A stretch of 64,000 nucleotides of DNA from contig NC_061781.1 in NCBI RefSeq assembly GCF_022458985.1, forward strand, positions 17,639,001 to 17,703,000, written 5' to 3'. The position numbers and the translations under genes are program-made. Of this stretch, positions 36,021 through 57,934 are shown in pieces (positions within the stretch are counted from its first letter, which is position 1; every line of letters starts with the position of its first letter). Below the pieces are notes generated by a model that saw only the letters and a program-made list of their open reading frames with translations, did no database searches and was not told the DNA's origin. This stretch comes from Mugil cephalus (lineage: Eukaryota; Chordata; Actinopteri; Mugiliformes; Mugilidae).

Positions 36021-36655
36021 ATTTCTCTTTTGTCTTTAAGAGTCAAATTTCAAAACACAGTCAACACCACATAGTCTGGTAAAGCTGGGAGGAAAAGGCA
36101 GAGGCAACATTTGAAAACAAGTGCACCATAACAGACACAAACCAGTGTTCATTTTATAGACATTTTTGATTTAGGCTTTCAGATAAAAATAGTTATTAGT
36201 TTCAGTCATATTTTATTAATTTATATTAGTTTCTATGTTTAGTTGACAAAAAGTCATTGCATGTCTCCTTTATACGTCATCTTTAGACAACACAGTATTC
36301 AAACAAACAGCAGAAACCCGTCACTGAACGAGCTTCTGTGTCTGTCTATGGTGTCGAGGTGTACATTGTTCATGGATTTTGTGCAAGGTCCTTGCATCTC
36401 CCACTGATGCCAGGAACTCCAGCTCTTAGTGCTCCTTAGAACTTGTGCAATTATACAGGGTACTGTGTAAATATGTCGGAGGAAATCCTATTTGAATAAA
36501 CTCTTACCTATCTTAATTTTTGAGAAAATACTATTCACTGTGAAAACAAATAATTAAGGACACTTAATGATGTACATAAACATTATTCTAGAAATGACAT
36601 CCTGAGCCTATGTTGACTTTCTTGCTTTATATACAGAACATACAATAGTTTAAAT
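36020..36655. other. Spacer DNA after copy A, nothing recognised
   Basis: The DNA is AT-rich without long open frames or repeats I recognise. Confidence 0.5.
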
Positions 36656-36757
36656 GGAAATAGCATCCATGAGCTGGAGAAGAAGTAGAAGAAGACTCTG
36701 TAGATTGAGAAGGTTGAAATTCAGTCTGCACTGGAGAAAGCTGATGTAGAACAACAG
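36656..36757 (+). pseudogene. Myosin relic 3 (fragment of coding exon 31)
   Basis: The segment from CATGAGCTGGAGAAGAAG to GAGAAAGCTGATGTA matches exon 31 of copy A (33,791-33,875). It has an in-frame TAG in the coding frame and an overwritten splice donor. Confidence 0.75.
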
Positions 36758-36894
36758 AGTTGAGCCTCCTCATTGCTGTAATTTATTAATAAATTAATAT
36801 AACCGGAGACAAAATATAAACCAAAACACCAGGTTTCTGTGACTGTATTCCAGTTGTTTCTTCATAATGCAGTGATCCATTTGCTTTGGAGTCA

Positions 36895-36895
36895 G

Positions 36896-36926
<31 letters not shown>

Positions 36927-36930
36927 TATA
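36895..36930. repeat. (AT)n microsatellite
   Basis: A nearly pure AT/TA tract of about 36 bases, interrupted once by TAAATA. Confidence 0.85.
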
Positions 36931-37984
36931 TTTGACTGCTTTTCAAATCTGTTGATACAGTCAATCGTACAACGGCTCTTATCTATAGCTTGTAAACGGC
37001 CGTTAGTATATTTCAACCGATTTCAACTTTCGACTGTTTTGGCAAAAATGGACGAGGAAAGCGCATATTTTGGAGAATAAGTTATACTAATACACTCCCC
37101 GAGACCGTGATTGTTATTTTAACAAGGGGCGCACACAGATCTGGTGCATCACCTACAAAGATATTACCAGAAGTAAGCGGAACCATTGAGGTTGGTAAAG
37201 TAGTTTCTGCTTGAAACATGCAACTAACGTTGCGTTAGCTAGCCTAGCGGATAGCATTAGCCTGTAACAACAATCCCTCAAACAATGATTAACTTAATTT
37301 GATGATTCACCTTTCTCACTTATTAAGAACACACAATTTAGTGTAATTTAGTTATCCAGGCTGAAACTGCATTGCATATTAATCTTACCCTGATATGAAG
37401 TGCGCGCTGTTAATGATCGTCTCACTCCAATCCTTTCTTTTAATCGCGTTCAAATCGCGATTAGTTTGTCTAGACTGGCAGTGACTGGTATGCAATAAAA
37501 CTTCAAGTTAGTGTTTTTTTTTTTTTTTTTGCTCTTCCGGTTTTGATCCCCCAAAAATACAGCTAGATGACATTTTCGTGGTTGAAAGCGTCAGTGCTGC
37601 CCCAAGCTTCCTACTGTTTTGCCTCCAGCTATTGTCAAGACGCTACAGTGACATAGGCCATGAAGGGGTCTATTGACTCTTTGCAAGTGACGTCACATTC
37701 CACTCCAGCGATATACGAACGCCATGACAGACCGCGGAAGTGCAGTGGAGTCAAACAAGCAAGCATTACAGTGCATTAAAGTTCAGGACATTTCATGTGG
37801 GAGCAGACGTCTCCAAGGCCTGCTTTACCATCCCTCACACCTATGGTTTCAGTTGGGTTGCAGACAGAGCCTGATTATGATGGACCTGAAATTTCAGATA
37901 GTGCAAGCACTGTTTTACTCAATAGCTGTAACGCCACCAAATGTTAGCTAGATGTCAAGACTGTTTATTTGAGTTAGATGGCAC
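36931..37984. other. Spacer DNA, no recognised gene
   Basis: It includes a T-run near 37,517-37,530 and GC-richer patches near 37,100 and 37,700. A + frame at 37,724-37,951 (75 codons) has no family I recognise; it may be upstream sequence of the LINE relic that follows. Confidence 0.4.
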
Positions 37985-38310
37985 CCCGGGGGGAAACAGG
38001 TTAAAGCATATGCAGCTTTATTTCCTGAGCAGACTGAGGAAGTTTGGAATAAACACTAACTTGTTCACAGACTGTTGTACCATGAGTATGTTGACGGGCC
38101 GCATTACAGCATGGTACGAAAAGTGTTCCAGTCAACTACGGGAGGTGGTGGAAGCAGCACTGTATGGTACTGGAAACAGTGTCCTATCCATTCAAGATAC
38201 TTATCAGAAACAGTACCTACAGAATGGAAGACACAAAGCATCACGAACCACAGCTGCCACAGCACGTAGACTGTTCGCCATGTTATGTCTGGCAGACAGT
38301 ACTGGACCCT
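37985..38310 (+). mobile_element. LINE reverse-transcriptase C-terminal relic (L2/CR1/Rex-like)
   Basis: The + frame contains LYFLSRLRKFGINTNLF, then ITAWYEKCSSQLREVVEAA and SIQDTYQKQ. These follow the pattern of the region after the RT domain in fish L2/CR1-like LINEs (YFLRRLRxFGxxxxLL ... SIQDIYxKRC). The remainder of the element is absent. Confidence 0.65.
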
Positions 38311-38331
38311 AAATTTGTGGGAGATTTCTTT

Positions 38332-39100
38332 GACATGTTTTGAGTGTAGCTTCCAAGCGTGTGTCCACCAATTTAAAATGGGCACATTTGCATAGCTTAC
38401 TTTACGCATCATTTCATTAAGATACATGTCTGTTGCCTACTTGTAATGTTAATCTTACTGGAACGCGACATGGCGCTGGCTGTAGTCTTGGAGGAGCATG
38501 TGAATGTCACTGGTATACAATTGCAAGACAGGCACACGTCCCAGATGTCTGAAATAACATTAAGACTGAGTGCCATTACATAAAATCTGATGAGGGATAA
38601 TATTTATCTTGGAAAAGAAAGGACAGCACATTGCCATCTAGGCTGGGATAAAATCCAAAATAAGTCCTGGATCAACAAGCAAGATGTAAGAGATGCCTGA
38701 ACAGTAATAGCAGCATGATTGAAAATCCTATCTAGTAGTAGTGGAAGTTAGAATTTATTGAATGAGCAATTGAAAGTGGATAGTACTTTCATTCAGTCGA
38801 AATAACAAATGTTCAGTGTTATATTCAGTTAATGGTCTTTGTGTTTCCTTAGTCAACAAACCTTGTTATGCATAAATACATTACACACCATTTTTGCAGA
38901 CGAGAGACGACTGTGACATTAGCTCAGGTTTAGTCCATTTTATTAGTCTCAACATATGAAATAAAATCTTTCATCTGAGTTCTTTTGACAGCATCTTTTT
39001 AACATTTTATTTTATGAAGCTCAATTTTGGCCCATAGTGTGGGCAATGTGTGCACAAATTGTATTGGCCCCCACTTCCCTCCTGTGGAGACACAAACACC
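38332..39100 (+). repeat. Three-copy local repeat, copy 2
   Basis: It is clearly related to 19,632-20,475 and 60,458-61,205 and lies directly after the LINE relic. It begins GACATGTTTTGAGTGTAGC. It carries the GGAACGCGACATGGCGCTGG block at 38,460-38,479 and ends near CAATGTGTGCACAAATTG and the CCTCCTGTGGAGACACAAAC block. The blocks keep their order in all three copies. Confidence 0.8.
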
Positions 39101-39184
39101 TTGCCTTGTTGTGTGTTGCATAAAAAAAATATAAGTAAAATAAATTGTCAATATATACACACTAAAATATACACTACATATGTT

Positions 39185-39201
39185 GATATATACATATGTT
39201 G

Positions 39202-39245
<44 letters not shown>

Positions 39246-39315
39246 ATATGTATATATTTATATGTATATATATATATATATGTATATTTATATGTATATG
39301 TATATATATATACAC
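39185..39315. repeat. Compound (TA)n-(TG)n-(TATG)n microsatellite
   Basis: TATATA leads into an uninterrupted TG run at about 39,213-39,239. About 75 bases of TATG/TA repeats follow, ending near 39,312. Confidence 0.9.
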
Positions 39316-39668
39316 CAAACATAATACTATTGGCCTATATGACCTTTGTTGTGTCATTTCAAATAAGCCAGTCAACACTATGTTTACAAATGGGTCTGTT
39401 GGCAACAAGTTAACCAAGGTCATAAACTTAGAGTGTCCTTAAGATTCCTATTCCTTCATACCAGCCATCACATTGCTGAACTGAAAGACAACTAAGCACT
39501 CTAGCGAACAAATAGCCACAAGAGAGCACTTGAATTCCAACAATGGTTTTTGGCTTATGTTAAGCCAATTGTCATTCAACAACAGTGAGTGTTCATTTCG
39601 CACAAGTACCACTGACTGTAAAGTCCTCATATAATCTCACTCAACAATTTCTACTACAACATAGGTGG

Positions 39669-39905
39669 TCTGCCGGCTGGAGAAAAAATGCTCTGAACTG
39701 AAGATGGACATGAATAGAGAATCTCCTGGTTATACTATATAAGTGAAATGATTGATTTTCAAATTTTGCTGAGTGACACATAAATGTGCCTCTCTTTACA
39801 CTGTTGGGAAAGGCCCGAGAGAAGAGATGGCATCTCAATATGAGATCATTGCCAAATTAACCAAGGAAAAGAAAGACATCCAAGAAGCCCAGACAGAGAC
39901 TCCTC
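39669..39905 (+). pseudogene. Myosin relic 4 (coding exons 21 end and 22)
   Basis: CTGGAGAAAAAATGCTCTGA and following bases match the [14 protein letters not shown] region of exon 21. About 39,818-39,895 (GAAGAGATGGCATCTCAATA onwards) matches the start of exon 22, [19 protein letters not shown]. Both are frame-damaged. Confidence 0.8.
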
Positions 39906-41749
39906 ATATTTAGAGATTTAATGGGCGTAGTTGTCTGTTTTGCTGACCCAGGCCAACTTTGGGTGGTGCACAGGTAATCACGTTAGCTGTGTTGCTTGGC
40001 TTCCAGACAACCATCAGTGTGGTGGTAGATTTGTATTTGGTTTCTTTATATTCTGTTGGAAAGCTAGTTTTCTGTTTAATTTGTACTTTTGTTATAATTT
40101 TGTGTATTTGCTAATTTGTTTTGAGTTTACTTTTTATTTTATTTGTTCCAAACATATTAGAAATTGTTCTCCTGTAATTTACTTTGGATCCTCCCTGATT
40201 GTTTTATCTTGTATTTCAGAAGCTGAGAGCCTAAAGTTGTGGTGGCCCTTCCCAGAGATACCCCCTCTTGCTAGCCCTCCTTTCACCGGTAAGCCTGAAC
40301 TGTGAAGCAGCTAGCTCTTTTTAATATTTTGTCTCAAAAACAGTTTTTACGGATGGAACCTTGTCTCCTGCCTGTTCGCACAACAAACTTGATTACCTTA
40401 TAAGAAATGATTCATAATTAATAATCCCTGGCGTTCATTTGGGGCAGAAAACCTTAGTCTCATCCTTAGTAAATAGTGAATATACAAGTAACTATTTCCA
40501 CAATATACGCAACACTATATTGCATAAATTGCATTCTTTGTAGATTATATGAACCAATAAATCAAGATAAGGTGAAATATAAGTAACATTTTATAGTAGG
40601 AACCTGTGTGTCCTGTTTATATCACTGCCAGTGATGTGTTTACTGGTGTATAGTTGCACAGGATTTCCAAATCACTGAAATAAGATTCAGGCTGATAGAC
40701 TTTCCACTAATGCTTGACAAGTGTTATATATCTCTTGGGAACAGGGTTGAATTAGAATTGCCAACTCGGATCATTCAACACCACAAACATTTTCCTCAAA
40801 TGTTTCTCACAAATGCCACTACTGTTGACAGAATGTTCACACTGTTGGCAAATGAATAAATGCAGTATTCAGTTTTAATATTAACTGAGTGACTGCCCAA
40901 CAAATGATTTAATGATCAACATCCAGGATCAACTTTAATTTGCAAGTTGAATTGACATATTATTTGCTATCCTACCAGCAGATCACACCTATGCTCAAAA
41001 TAAATCCAACAAAAGGGAGGAGTGAGTAATGTATGGCTCAGAGAGACGGATATGTTTAAAGGACATGCTAATGATAGGACATGTTAAAACCATACCAAGA
41101 AGGTCTAAATTCCAACATCTTCATATTTGTTGTAGTTGTCCTTGGGTAGAGTAGAATTGCCAGAAAATTGCAGAAGAGACACATAGCAAAGACCAGAACT
41201 GGAATACTACTGACTTGATCCACTAGTTCTTAGCCTACACAATAGTATATAATATATGATTCTAATATACTGTATCTGCATGTGTCTAATATATCTAATA
41301 GATAATTCAATTCAAAATTACAAATGCTTTGCCATATGTGAAACATCAAGAAATTAAGTGCAGTTTAAGTTACTGCATTCTTGGAATAATAAAGCTAATT
41401 AAACCCAAAACAAAGGCAACTGAGTTTGCTGAGTTTTCTTGAGGGTGATCAACATCATCAAAGTAGCTTCTTCAATTCTACATGCTTAGGAATTTTATAT
41501 TAGGAATATATATGAGTAGTGACCAGCTGAAATTTAACAGCCAGAAACTCACCTGTAACTGGATGTTTTGAACCTCCTTTTCCCCTCAATGAATGGGACC
41601 CAAACAAACAAGCAAAAATGATTATTTCCCACCCGTCTAATCAAAATTGTAAATGAGAAAGCAAATGAATGATGTTATTGGCCATACTTAAAATAAAATC
41701 TCACTTACAGGTCTGCTGAATTTGATGGAAATTAAGCAAATGCAACTGC
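39906..41749. other. Spacer DNA, no recognised gene
   Basis: An open frame at 39,931-40,305 (+, 124 codons) is rich in Phe, Leu and Cys and looks like translated AT-rich DNA; I recognise no domain. The remainder is AT-rich and featureless to eye. Confidence 0.45.
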
Positions 41750-41995
41750 AACTTATGGGAGCGGTGCACAAGTCACCAGTCTATTGCAGGGCTAACACAG
41801 AGACAAATAACCATTGGCACTCATGCTTTACACACTTCAATTTAGAATCACCTATTATCCTAAAGAGCATGTTTTTGGAGGTGGGAGGAAAATGGAGTAC
41901 CAGGAGAAAATCCACACAGAACATTCAAACTTCACCTAGAAAAGCCTGAGCCAGACTTGAACCCAGACCTTCTTGTTGGGAGAGCCACTGGGATT
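41750..41995 (-). repeat. Dispersed fish repeat, copy 2 (best preserved)
   Basis: Read on +, it contains CACCAGTCTATTGCAGGGCT, ACACAGAGACAAATAACCAT, the GTTTTTGGAGGTGGGAGGAA block, AGAAAATCCACACAGAACAT and GACTTGAACCCAGACCTTCT. This is the reverse complement of the repeat at 60,279-60,449. The family is very common in teleosts; its class is not certain to me. Confidence 0.65.
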
Positions 41996-42009
41996 TGGGT
42001 CAGCACCAC

Positions 42010-42575
42010 TCAAAATGATTCAATCTTAATCAATCCTATCATGACAAGCATCTTTAGTACTTTTAGAGCAACCGTTTCTAGGTTTGTTTCTATTGTCAGT
42101 GGAAACAAAGGAGCCCCAGAACATCACCGAGCCATCACTAAGGTCATGTAGCCACTGTTCATTTAGCTTACGAATTATGCTTCCAGTTATACGTCTGGGA
42201 ATATTCAGAGCCTTTGCTAGGTTTTTCTCTAGCCTTATCCATGTTTCTAACATGCAATCAAATGTCACTGTCATCAGTCCAGGTATTTTAGGTGTTCTAT
42301 GTCAAGTATACCTGATGCAACTAATAAAGCCCTTGGCTAGTTGCAGCGCCCGCATGCAATTTGCAAAAGTGTGCGTTTATGAGTCATACTATTTAGGCAG
42401 TTGAATAATTTTGAGACTGCAGTGGTCGATAAAAATGCTATTTTATGTTGAACATTATTTGTGTTGAGCTATTTAAATTATTCTGGTTCGATTTGTTTAC
42501 GACAAATGGCTGCTAGTTTGTACATTTGCCAATAACTTGAAGTGGGGGTTGGATAATTTTGATTGCAACTGTAGT
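42010..42575 (-). mobile_element. Decayed Tc1/mariner-like element
   Basis: A - strand frame (42,274-42,026) includes LEKNLAKALNIPRRITGSII and DGSVMFWGSF; the latter resembles the GGSVMVWG motif of Tc1-like transposases. Related end-like blocks occur at 42,396-42,422 (GTTGAATAATTTTGAGACTG) and 42,546-42,573 (GTTGGATAATTTTGATTGCA), in the same orientation. No intact transposase is left. Confidence 0.4.
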
Positions 42576-42599
42576 TTTCTCTGCGAGTTTCCTAGACCC

Positions 42600-42800
42600 A
42601 CGTGTTTCTGTAGTCTCCTGGTAACCCCTAGTTTCCCAAGCAGACATTGTCTCGAATGCCGTATGCCCATTGTGCATTCTGTGCCATGTGTTGCCCAGGT
42701 AAGCGACACACCTGGCCATCCATGCAATGTGATCATGGGGCCACCTTCTTCTGTTCCTCCATGGTCTAGTTCTTTCTTTTTTACTCTACAGTACAAAATA
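42600..42800 (-). mobile_element. Tc1-like transposon fragment, same family as 3,440-3,860
   Basis: Blocks TTGCCCAGGTAAGCGACACA, CTGGCCATCCATGCAATGTG, CCACCTTCTTCTGTTCCTCC and ATGGTCTAGTTCT follow, in order, the central transposase region of a widespread fish Tc1-like element read on its antisense strand. Frames are broken. Confidence 0.55.
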
Positions 42801-43861
42801 CAAACTACAATATGTGTGTACTTTCCAGTTTTCTGACTGCTGGTTGGTTTCTGTAGAAGTAGCACATCTAGTGCTTCTACTTCATTTCTAAAATGGGCAT
42901 GAGACATGCTGTGGGGGAGATATCAGATTTTATAAGGGGCCTGTATGGTTTATTTGATGACCACCTACGTTTATACTTGGGGTAAGGTTGACCAGCATGA
43001 TCAAAAATAGAAAGGCAGCAGCAAGTGTGGCATCATGTGTCAGTAAGCATGAGTGCATGATAGTGGCTTCTGCAGGATACATAAGGTGGCCCATCTGCTT
43101 GTGTTGATTAAATCAGTAATGTCTGCCTTCTGCCTTAGTGACAGAGACATGGACTGCTTTACTCAATGGCAGATAAAATGATGTTTATAGTCTATGAATT
43201 TATAATGTACCGCTTGTACAGTAAGTGTTTGAAGAAGCCTTTGAATGATCTGCAGGTTTTTTGGCATTGTTTCCTTGCTGCAGTGAAACAGTGAAATTGC
43301 ATTTGTTTGTACATATTCCTGTATTTCTTCTGGGCTGTTTATGCTTTCAGACAGATTTGGTGATGCATTGCTTTAAAGGAGAAGTAGTGTGACATGCTTG
43401 ACTTTCTAAAATAATACAGAAGATTACCACCAGAATGCCAAAAATTGCTTGTTGTTGCTACATTAGAAGTGCACTAAGGAGTCAGTATTTTACAAGTGTT
43501 TGTCTTAAATCTTAATATTTGTTTAAGCTAATTATTGTCTTGGCCACACATTGGCACATAATCAGTTTTACATTTACATAATTTTACATAATAACATTTA
43601 CATAAAAATTATAATAACAGTCACCAGTCACATTCCATTAGGGATTTACAACAGGTCCTCTATCCAAGGCAGAAACACTATCCAAATAAAGCAGTTGATG
43701 TTTTAATGGTACTTGTTTGTTGATGTACCCATTAAAGCTTGGTGATAAAATAATAATAAAACCTGTAATTTTTGTCGTTTTATGATTTGCTGTATCAGAA
43801 CGATTTTTGTGTTGGCACAGTGACTTGGAAAAAAAGTAAAATGTATCATTCAGTAGAGGAG
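42801..43861. other. Spacer DNA next to copy B 3' end, nothing recognised
   Basis: The DNA is AT-rich without coding exons. Similarity to the left-arm 3' flank fades within about 100 bases of the copy B stop. Confidence 0.5.
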
Positions 43862-43947
43862 TTTATTTAATTAACACATTGTGAGAAGACAATACAACAA
43901 CTAGTTCATATTTTATGAACTCTGTTGAAATGTTCCCAGATGGTCTC
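43862..43947 (-). other. Copy B 3' UTR and poly(A) signal
   Basis: On the - strand AATAAA lies at 43,867-43,862, 81 bases after the stop. The sequence after the stop (ACCATCTGGGAACATTTC) is homologous to the copy A 3' UTR but more diverged than the coding region. Confidence 0.7.
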
Positions 43948-54051
<10,104 letters not shown>

Positions 54052-54695
54052 GATGGCACTTTAGTCGAGACTGAAATGTCCAGAATAAGTCATGAGATCA
54101 ACTTGACATAGTCATTCCTTACTATCCATGAAAAAAAAAAAAAAAAACATGATTCATTGGTAGTGACATTTTACCTCAGCTCGTTCTAAAATGTAAAGAT
54201 GGCTGTAGTCTCTTTTGGAGTCTCAAGATGCTGTTAAAAGATAATTCATCATGAATGTGATTCAGTTTCACTTTATTTTGTTATTTTTTAATTTTAGTTG
54301 CTGAAATTTTAATGTGAGAATGTGTTCAAACTAAACCAAACAATTTAAACTTCCATTTCTCCAACTGACTCATACAACCAGAGATAAAGCATAGACCTCT
54401 TACTTAATGACAACCTGTATAACTTATCACTCGGTATATATTTACAGTACATTATGATTCAACTTAAAAAAAAAAGAAAAAAAGAAAAACTACTTTACAA
54501 AATTGCAAAATAGCTTTGGAACAATTTACACACACACACACACACAATAAGTTATTTATTCTAAATGCATTGTAGACAATGTAATAAGTTGTAAGCAAAG
54601 CTAACATTAACTTTATCTAATGAGAGGACAGGAAAGAGTTATACACTTACTTGTGATGGGGTCCTATCAGTCCATACAGAAGTCCACAGCTGCCT
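54052..54695 (-). other. 5' leader of myosin copy B
   Basis: Leader exon 2 is 54,175-54,230 (- strand; donor GTAAAA, acceptor AAAAG-CAT). Leader exon 1 ends at 54,651 before GTAAGT. An A/T homopolymer (54,130-54,147) and a (CA)n run (54,531-54,546) lie in the leader introns. Exon 1 has diverged more from copy A than exon 2. Confidence 0.75.
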
Positions 54696-54765
54696 CTTTT
54701 ATAGAGAGTGGGAGTGCCTGGTCAGCAGCAGACACTCACCCAGTTTGGTTATGTTTAACGTCCTG
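54696..54765 (-). promoter_or_regulatory. Core promoter of myosin copy B
   Basis: On the - strand TATAAAAG lies at 54,703-54,696. The upstream block containing AACCAAACTGGGTGAGTGTC and TGCTGCTGACCAGGCACTCC is shared with copy A. A CAGCTG E-box lies just downstream (54,687-54,692) in copy B; copy A has CAGCTC there. Confidence 0.85.
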
Positions 54766-56180
54766 CTGCGGATGTTTTTGGCAGGGTGATGCAGTGTGAT
54801 TCTCTGTGACTAGAATAAAAAAAGAAATACAGGATGGATTATGATATTATATCAAATAATTAGATTTTATGGGAAAAATTGATGTGACCATGAATTAAAA
54901 AATGTATTAATGCACCATGAAGCTAAACTACATTAAGTAACACATTATAATGTGTGGAAATGAAATTGCCACCACAGAATTATCTCTGCTAGGAAAACCT
55001 AAATCACAGAACAGAAGAAACAGCTGGTCCAATACACTGTCCCAGATGTGTTTCTAAAAACATTTATTAAAACCATTTCATTATTAAGAGAACAATAAGT
55101 AGTTGTTTATGTGTGCATTGCTGCCTTAGACTATTTTGAACCATTACAAGCTTCCTACTTCAAAATATGGTCCACCACTGCCTCCAAGTGTATACACAGA
55201 AGGGATGGGGCCTCCCCCCCCCCCCACCCCACCCCATTTGAATGTTTGAAATCTTTTAAATGAAACAAAGTTCACTCTTGAAAGGACACTGACATCAGAG
55301 TCGGCAACACATATACATTTAACTATAATTTACATGCCAAATATAAATTTAGAGACTCCACTAATGCTGAGAAAGCCCTCACCGTTAGTGCTCAAACTCA
55401 GAATTCTTAGTTGAACAGTTATTGAATCAAAGTTTTAAATAAATGTAGGTATTGAATCAAATTAAGGTTTTCATTGGGTCATGTCACATGTCTGGAGCGT
55501 ACACCAGGCAAGGAAATGTTTGTGGCCTAAAGTTACAGGACATTAGCACATCTCATATTCCTGTAATAAAATTGAAGGAAGATGAGATATATCTATATAA
55601 GTTCAATGTCCCTTTATATTACTCCGAATATGGATGTGAAATGGTTGCCAACCTGTCTGAGACCAGGACCAAAATAATTTCCACACAAGACAAAATGAAC
55701 TTTATCCAGTTGCTACATTTGATAGGAGGTAACATCGGTTAAAGAAGCTTGATTTGAGGCTCCTGAGAAATCTTGGACATCTGATGCCCATTCTTAGTGT
55801 TTTGATTTCAAACCAGAGAAAACTTACATGCCAATTAGAAAAACTTAACACATTTCAGAAAGTAGGCTACCAGTTTTATTCATACTTATAAATGGACTCT
55901 TTGGAGATTTGAGGAGATGGTGTGAGGACTTAAAGTATTAAAGTATTTTCTGCCTCTCCTTATAGCATCATACCATATCATTTATTGGAAGTGATACACT
56001 GTCCTAGTACTACTGCATCACAGTGTGGGTGTTTGTGTGTATGCACTTGTACAGCTAGCTGTCTGAGAACCAGTTTTTTGCTCTACTGGTAAGACCACAT
56101 TTGTGAAAAGTGAGGATATTTTGGCCATTCCTTACTTCTTAATTAGGCTGTTTGAGGGCCAAGACTTGGTCTTAGGGTAA
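54766..56180. other. Upstream arm DNA of copy B, no gene
   Basis: It is the inverted match to 23,480-25,054. It includes a C-run at 55,206-55,219. An open frame at 55,452-55,742 corresponds to the - strand frame at 23,789-24,133, but no protein family is recognised. Confidence 0.5.
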
Positions 56181-56193
56181 AGGTTAAGATTAC

Positions 56194-56235
56194 GTTAGGG
56201 TTAGGGGGAAGGGTTAGGGTTAAGGTTAGGGTTAA
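56194..56235 (+). repeat. Telomere-like GGTTAG short repeat
   Basis: Imperfect GTTAGG units (GTTAGGGTTAGGGGGAAGGG then TTAGGGTTAAGGTTAGGG) lie next to ACTTGGTCTTAGGG. A similar stretch occurs inside a common fish dispersed repeat, so it need not be a former chromosome end. Confidence 0.65.
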
Positions 56236-56948
56236 TCACTTTGAGATGCAGAGAGAGAAAACAGAGAGACGGAGAGGCAAGGTTATGCCTTTTCATCAGG
56301 ATAACTTGCACGGGTTTCATTTTTGACTTGAAATCACTAGTGGCCTGGAAGCTCATAAAATTTAAATATCATTTGACTCAAAATGAATTACCACTGTCAG
56401 GAAAGTGTCATCTATTCCATTCCTTTGATACTTGTGACTCAGAACTGGTGGTGCTGCTTTATTTCTGCTAATGTGAGTCACCATATATTCCCATAGACAC
56501 ATCGAAAGATGCATAGAAATGCCCAGGGATAGAACCTGAACTGTCATCAAATTAATCTCGTGTGGAGCCCTCCTTCTGCTCCAAGATTCCAAGTCAAGCT
56601 TTGATTTCTTCCATGCGAAGAGTCATAGTGCAAAGACTTTCATAACTTGGCAACCCACTGCTTGCTCCTTATGAGATCGAAAATAGACCTTTGCATGATG
56701 TCAGGCAGGCCTGAGCCATTTTTGCATCCTAGACAGAATTTGATCTTCTAAATGTATGTGTAACATGTTGACATTTACATTGTGAGATATCTTATGCACA
56801 TTACATGTAGCATCACAAGAGAAAATAAATAAATGTACTGTATAAATGATGTGATTAGATAATAGGGGACATATTGATGCATTTAAGTATATATACACAC
56901 ACACAACAGATGGATACATACATGTTGGATACACTCAGGAAAAGGTGT

Positions 56949-57800
56949 TCAGGCCATAGGATCGTCAGACAGTGTGATGTTTGTCCAAAACCAGCCCCAG
57001 AGTGATGTTTTGAACTCATTCCTGTTGTTCATCTTGTTGAGCGTAACTTCATATGAAGCTGTTTTAACCATAATGTTCATCCACTCTTTTAGTTCAGGAG
57101 GCTTAGCTGTTTTCCACAGTGTAAGTATTGCCCTGACAGCCGTTGTAGTCCCTGCCATGATTACAGAGAATTCTCCACTTCATGTTTTGTATTTGGCTTC
57201 TGTCCCCGAGTAAACATAACCTGAGAGATAACGGTATGTCACTTCCCAGCCATTTGCTCAAGTTGTCCAGGACTGTTTTCCAAAAAGGCTGAATGAAGGG
57301 CACTCCCATATACAATGTAACAGAGAACCTATGTCTTTCTGACATTTCCAACACAAGTTATTGTTTATTATGCCTGCTCTAAGTTTTAATGGAGTCCAGT
57401 AGTACCTATGTGTTATTTTGTATTGTGTAAATTTCCTTTTAGCTTCCCTAATGCATTTACCATTGTTAGATATAATTCTCATCCATCAGACATCCCAGGT
57501 CTGTCTCCCATATTGTTTTCAGGCTCTGACAGCTGTCGCTGAGCAGTTGATTTGTTGTTCTATAATATAGAGGCTTGATGAAGCTCCACGAGTAACGTAA
57601 AATAATCTGTGATATGGTTTCCATCTTTATATTGAATCTTCTTTGTGATACAGTCTCTGATGTGTAGATATTTCCAGAAATGTTCCTTTCCCTTAAGATT
57701 TTATTTTCTTTAAACATCAAGAAATGACATAAATACGCCTTCCTCATATAGATCAGCAATATGACATATTCCATTAAGGTGCCATTCCCTCCAGTATATT
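56949..57800 (-). mobile_element. L1-type LINE, ORF2 3' end, decayed
   Basis: On the - strand successive frames read KFTQYKITHRYYWTPLKLR, CWKCQKDIGSLLHCIWECPS (zinc-knuckle-like CxxC...HxxxxC), PLSLRLCLLGDRS, TAVRAILTLWKTAKPPELKE and WMNIMVKTASYE. This is the C-terminal order of fish L1-type ORF2. At least three frameshifts separate the pieces. The reverse transcriptase and endonuclease parts are absent. Confidence 0.8.
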
Positions 57801-57934
57801 GATGTCACTTTATCTTAAAGGAGTCCGCAAGTTAATAACTCAAACTGGGTTTCAAAATATAACTTTGGCTTAAGCTGAAAACTGGCTGACTACTGGATGA
57901 AGATCATTAGTCTCTGTCAACTCCTTCTTTATAT

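Noticed and set aside
39148-39423. Frames rich in Tyr, Ile, His and Thr
   Set aside because: They are translations of the TA/TG microsatellite.
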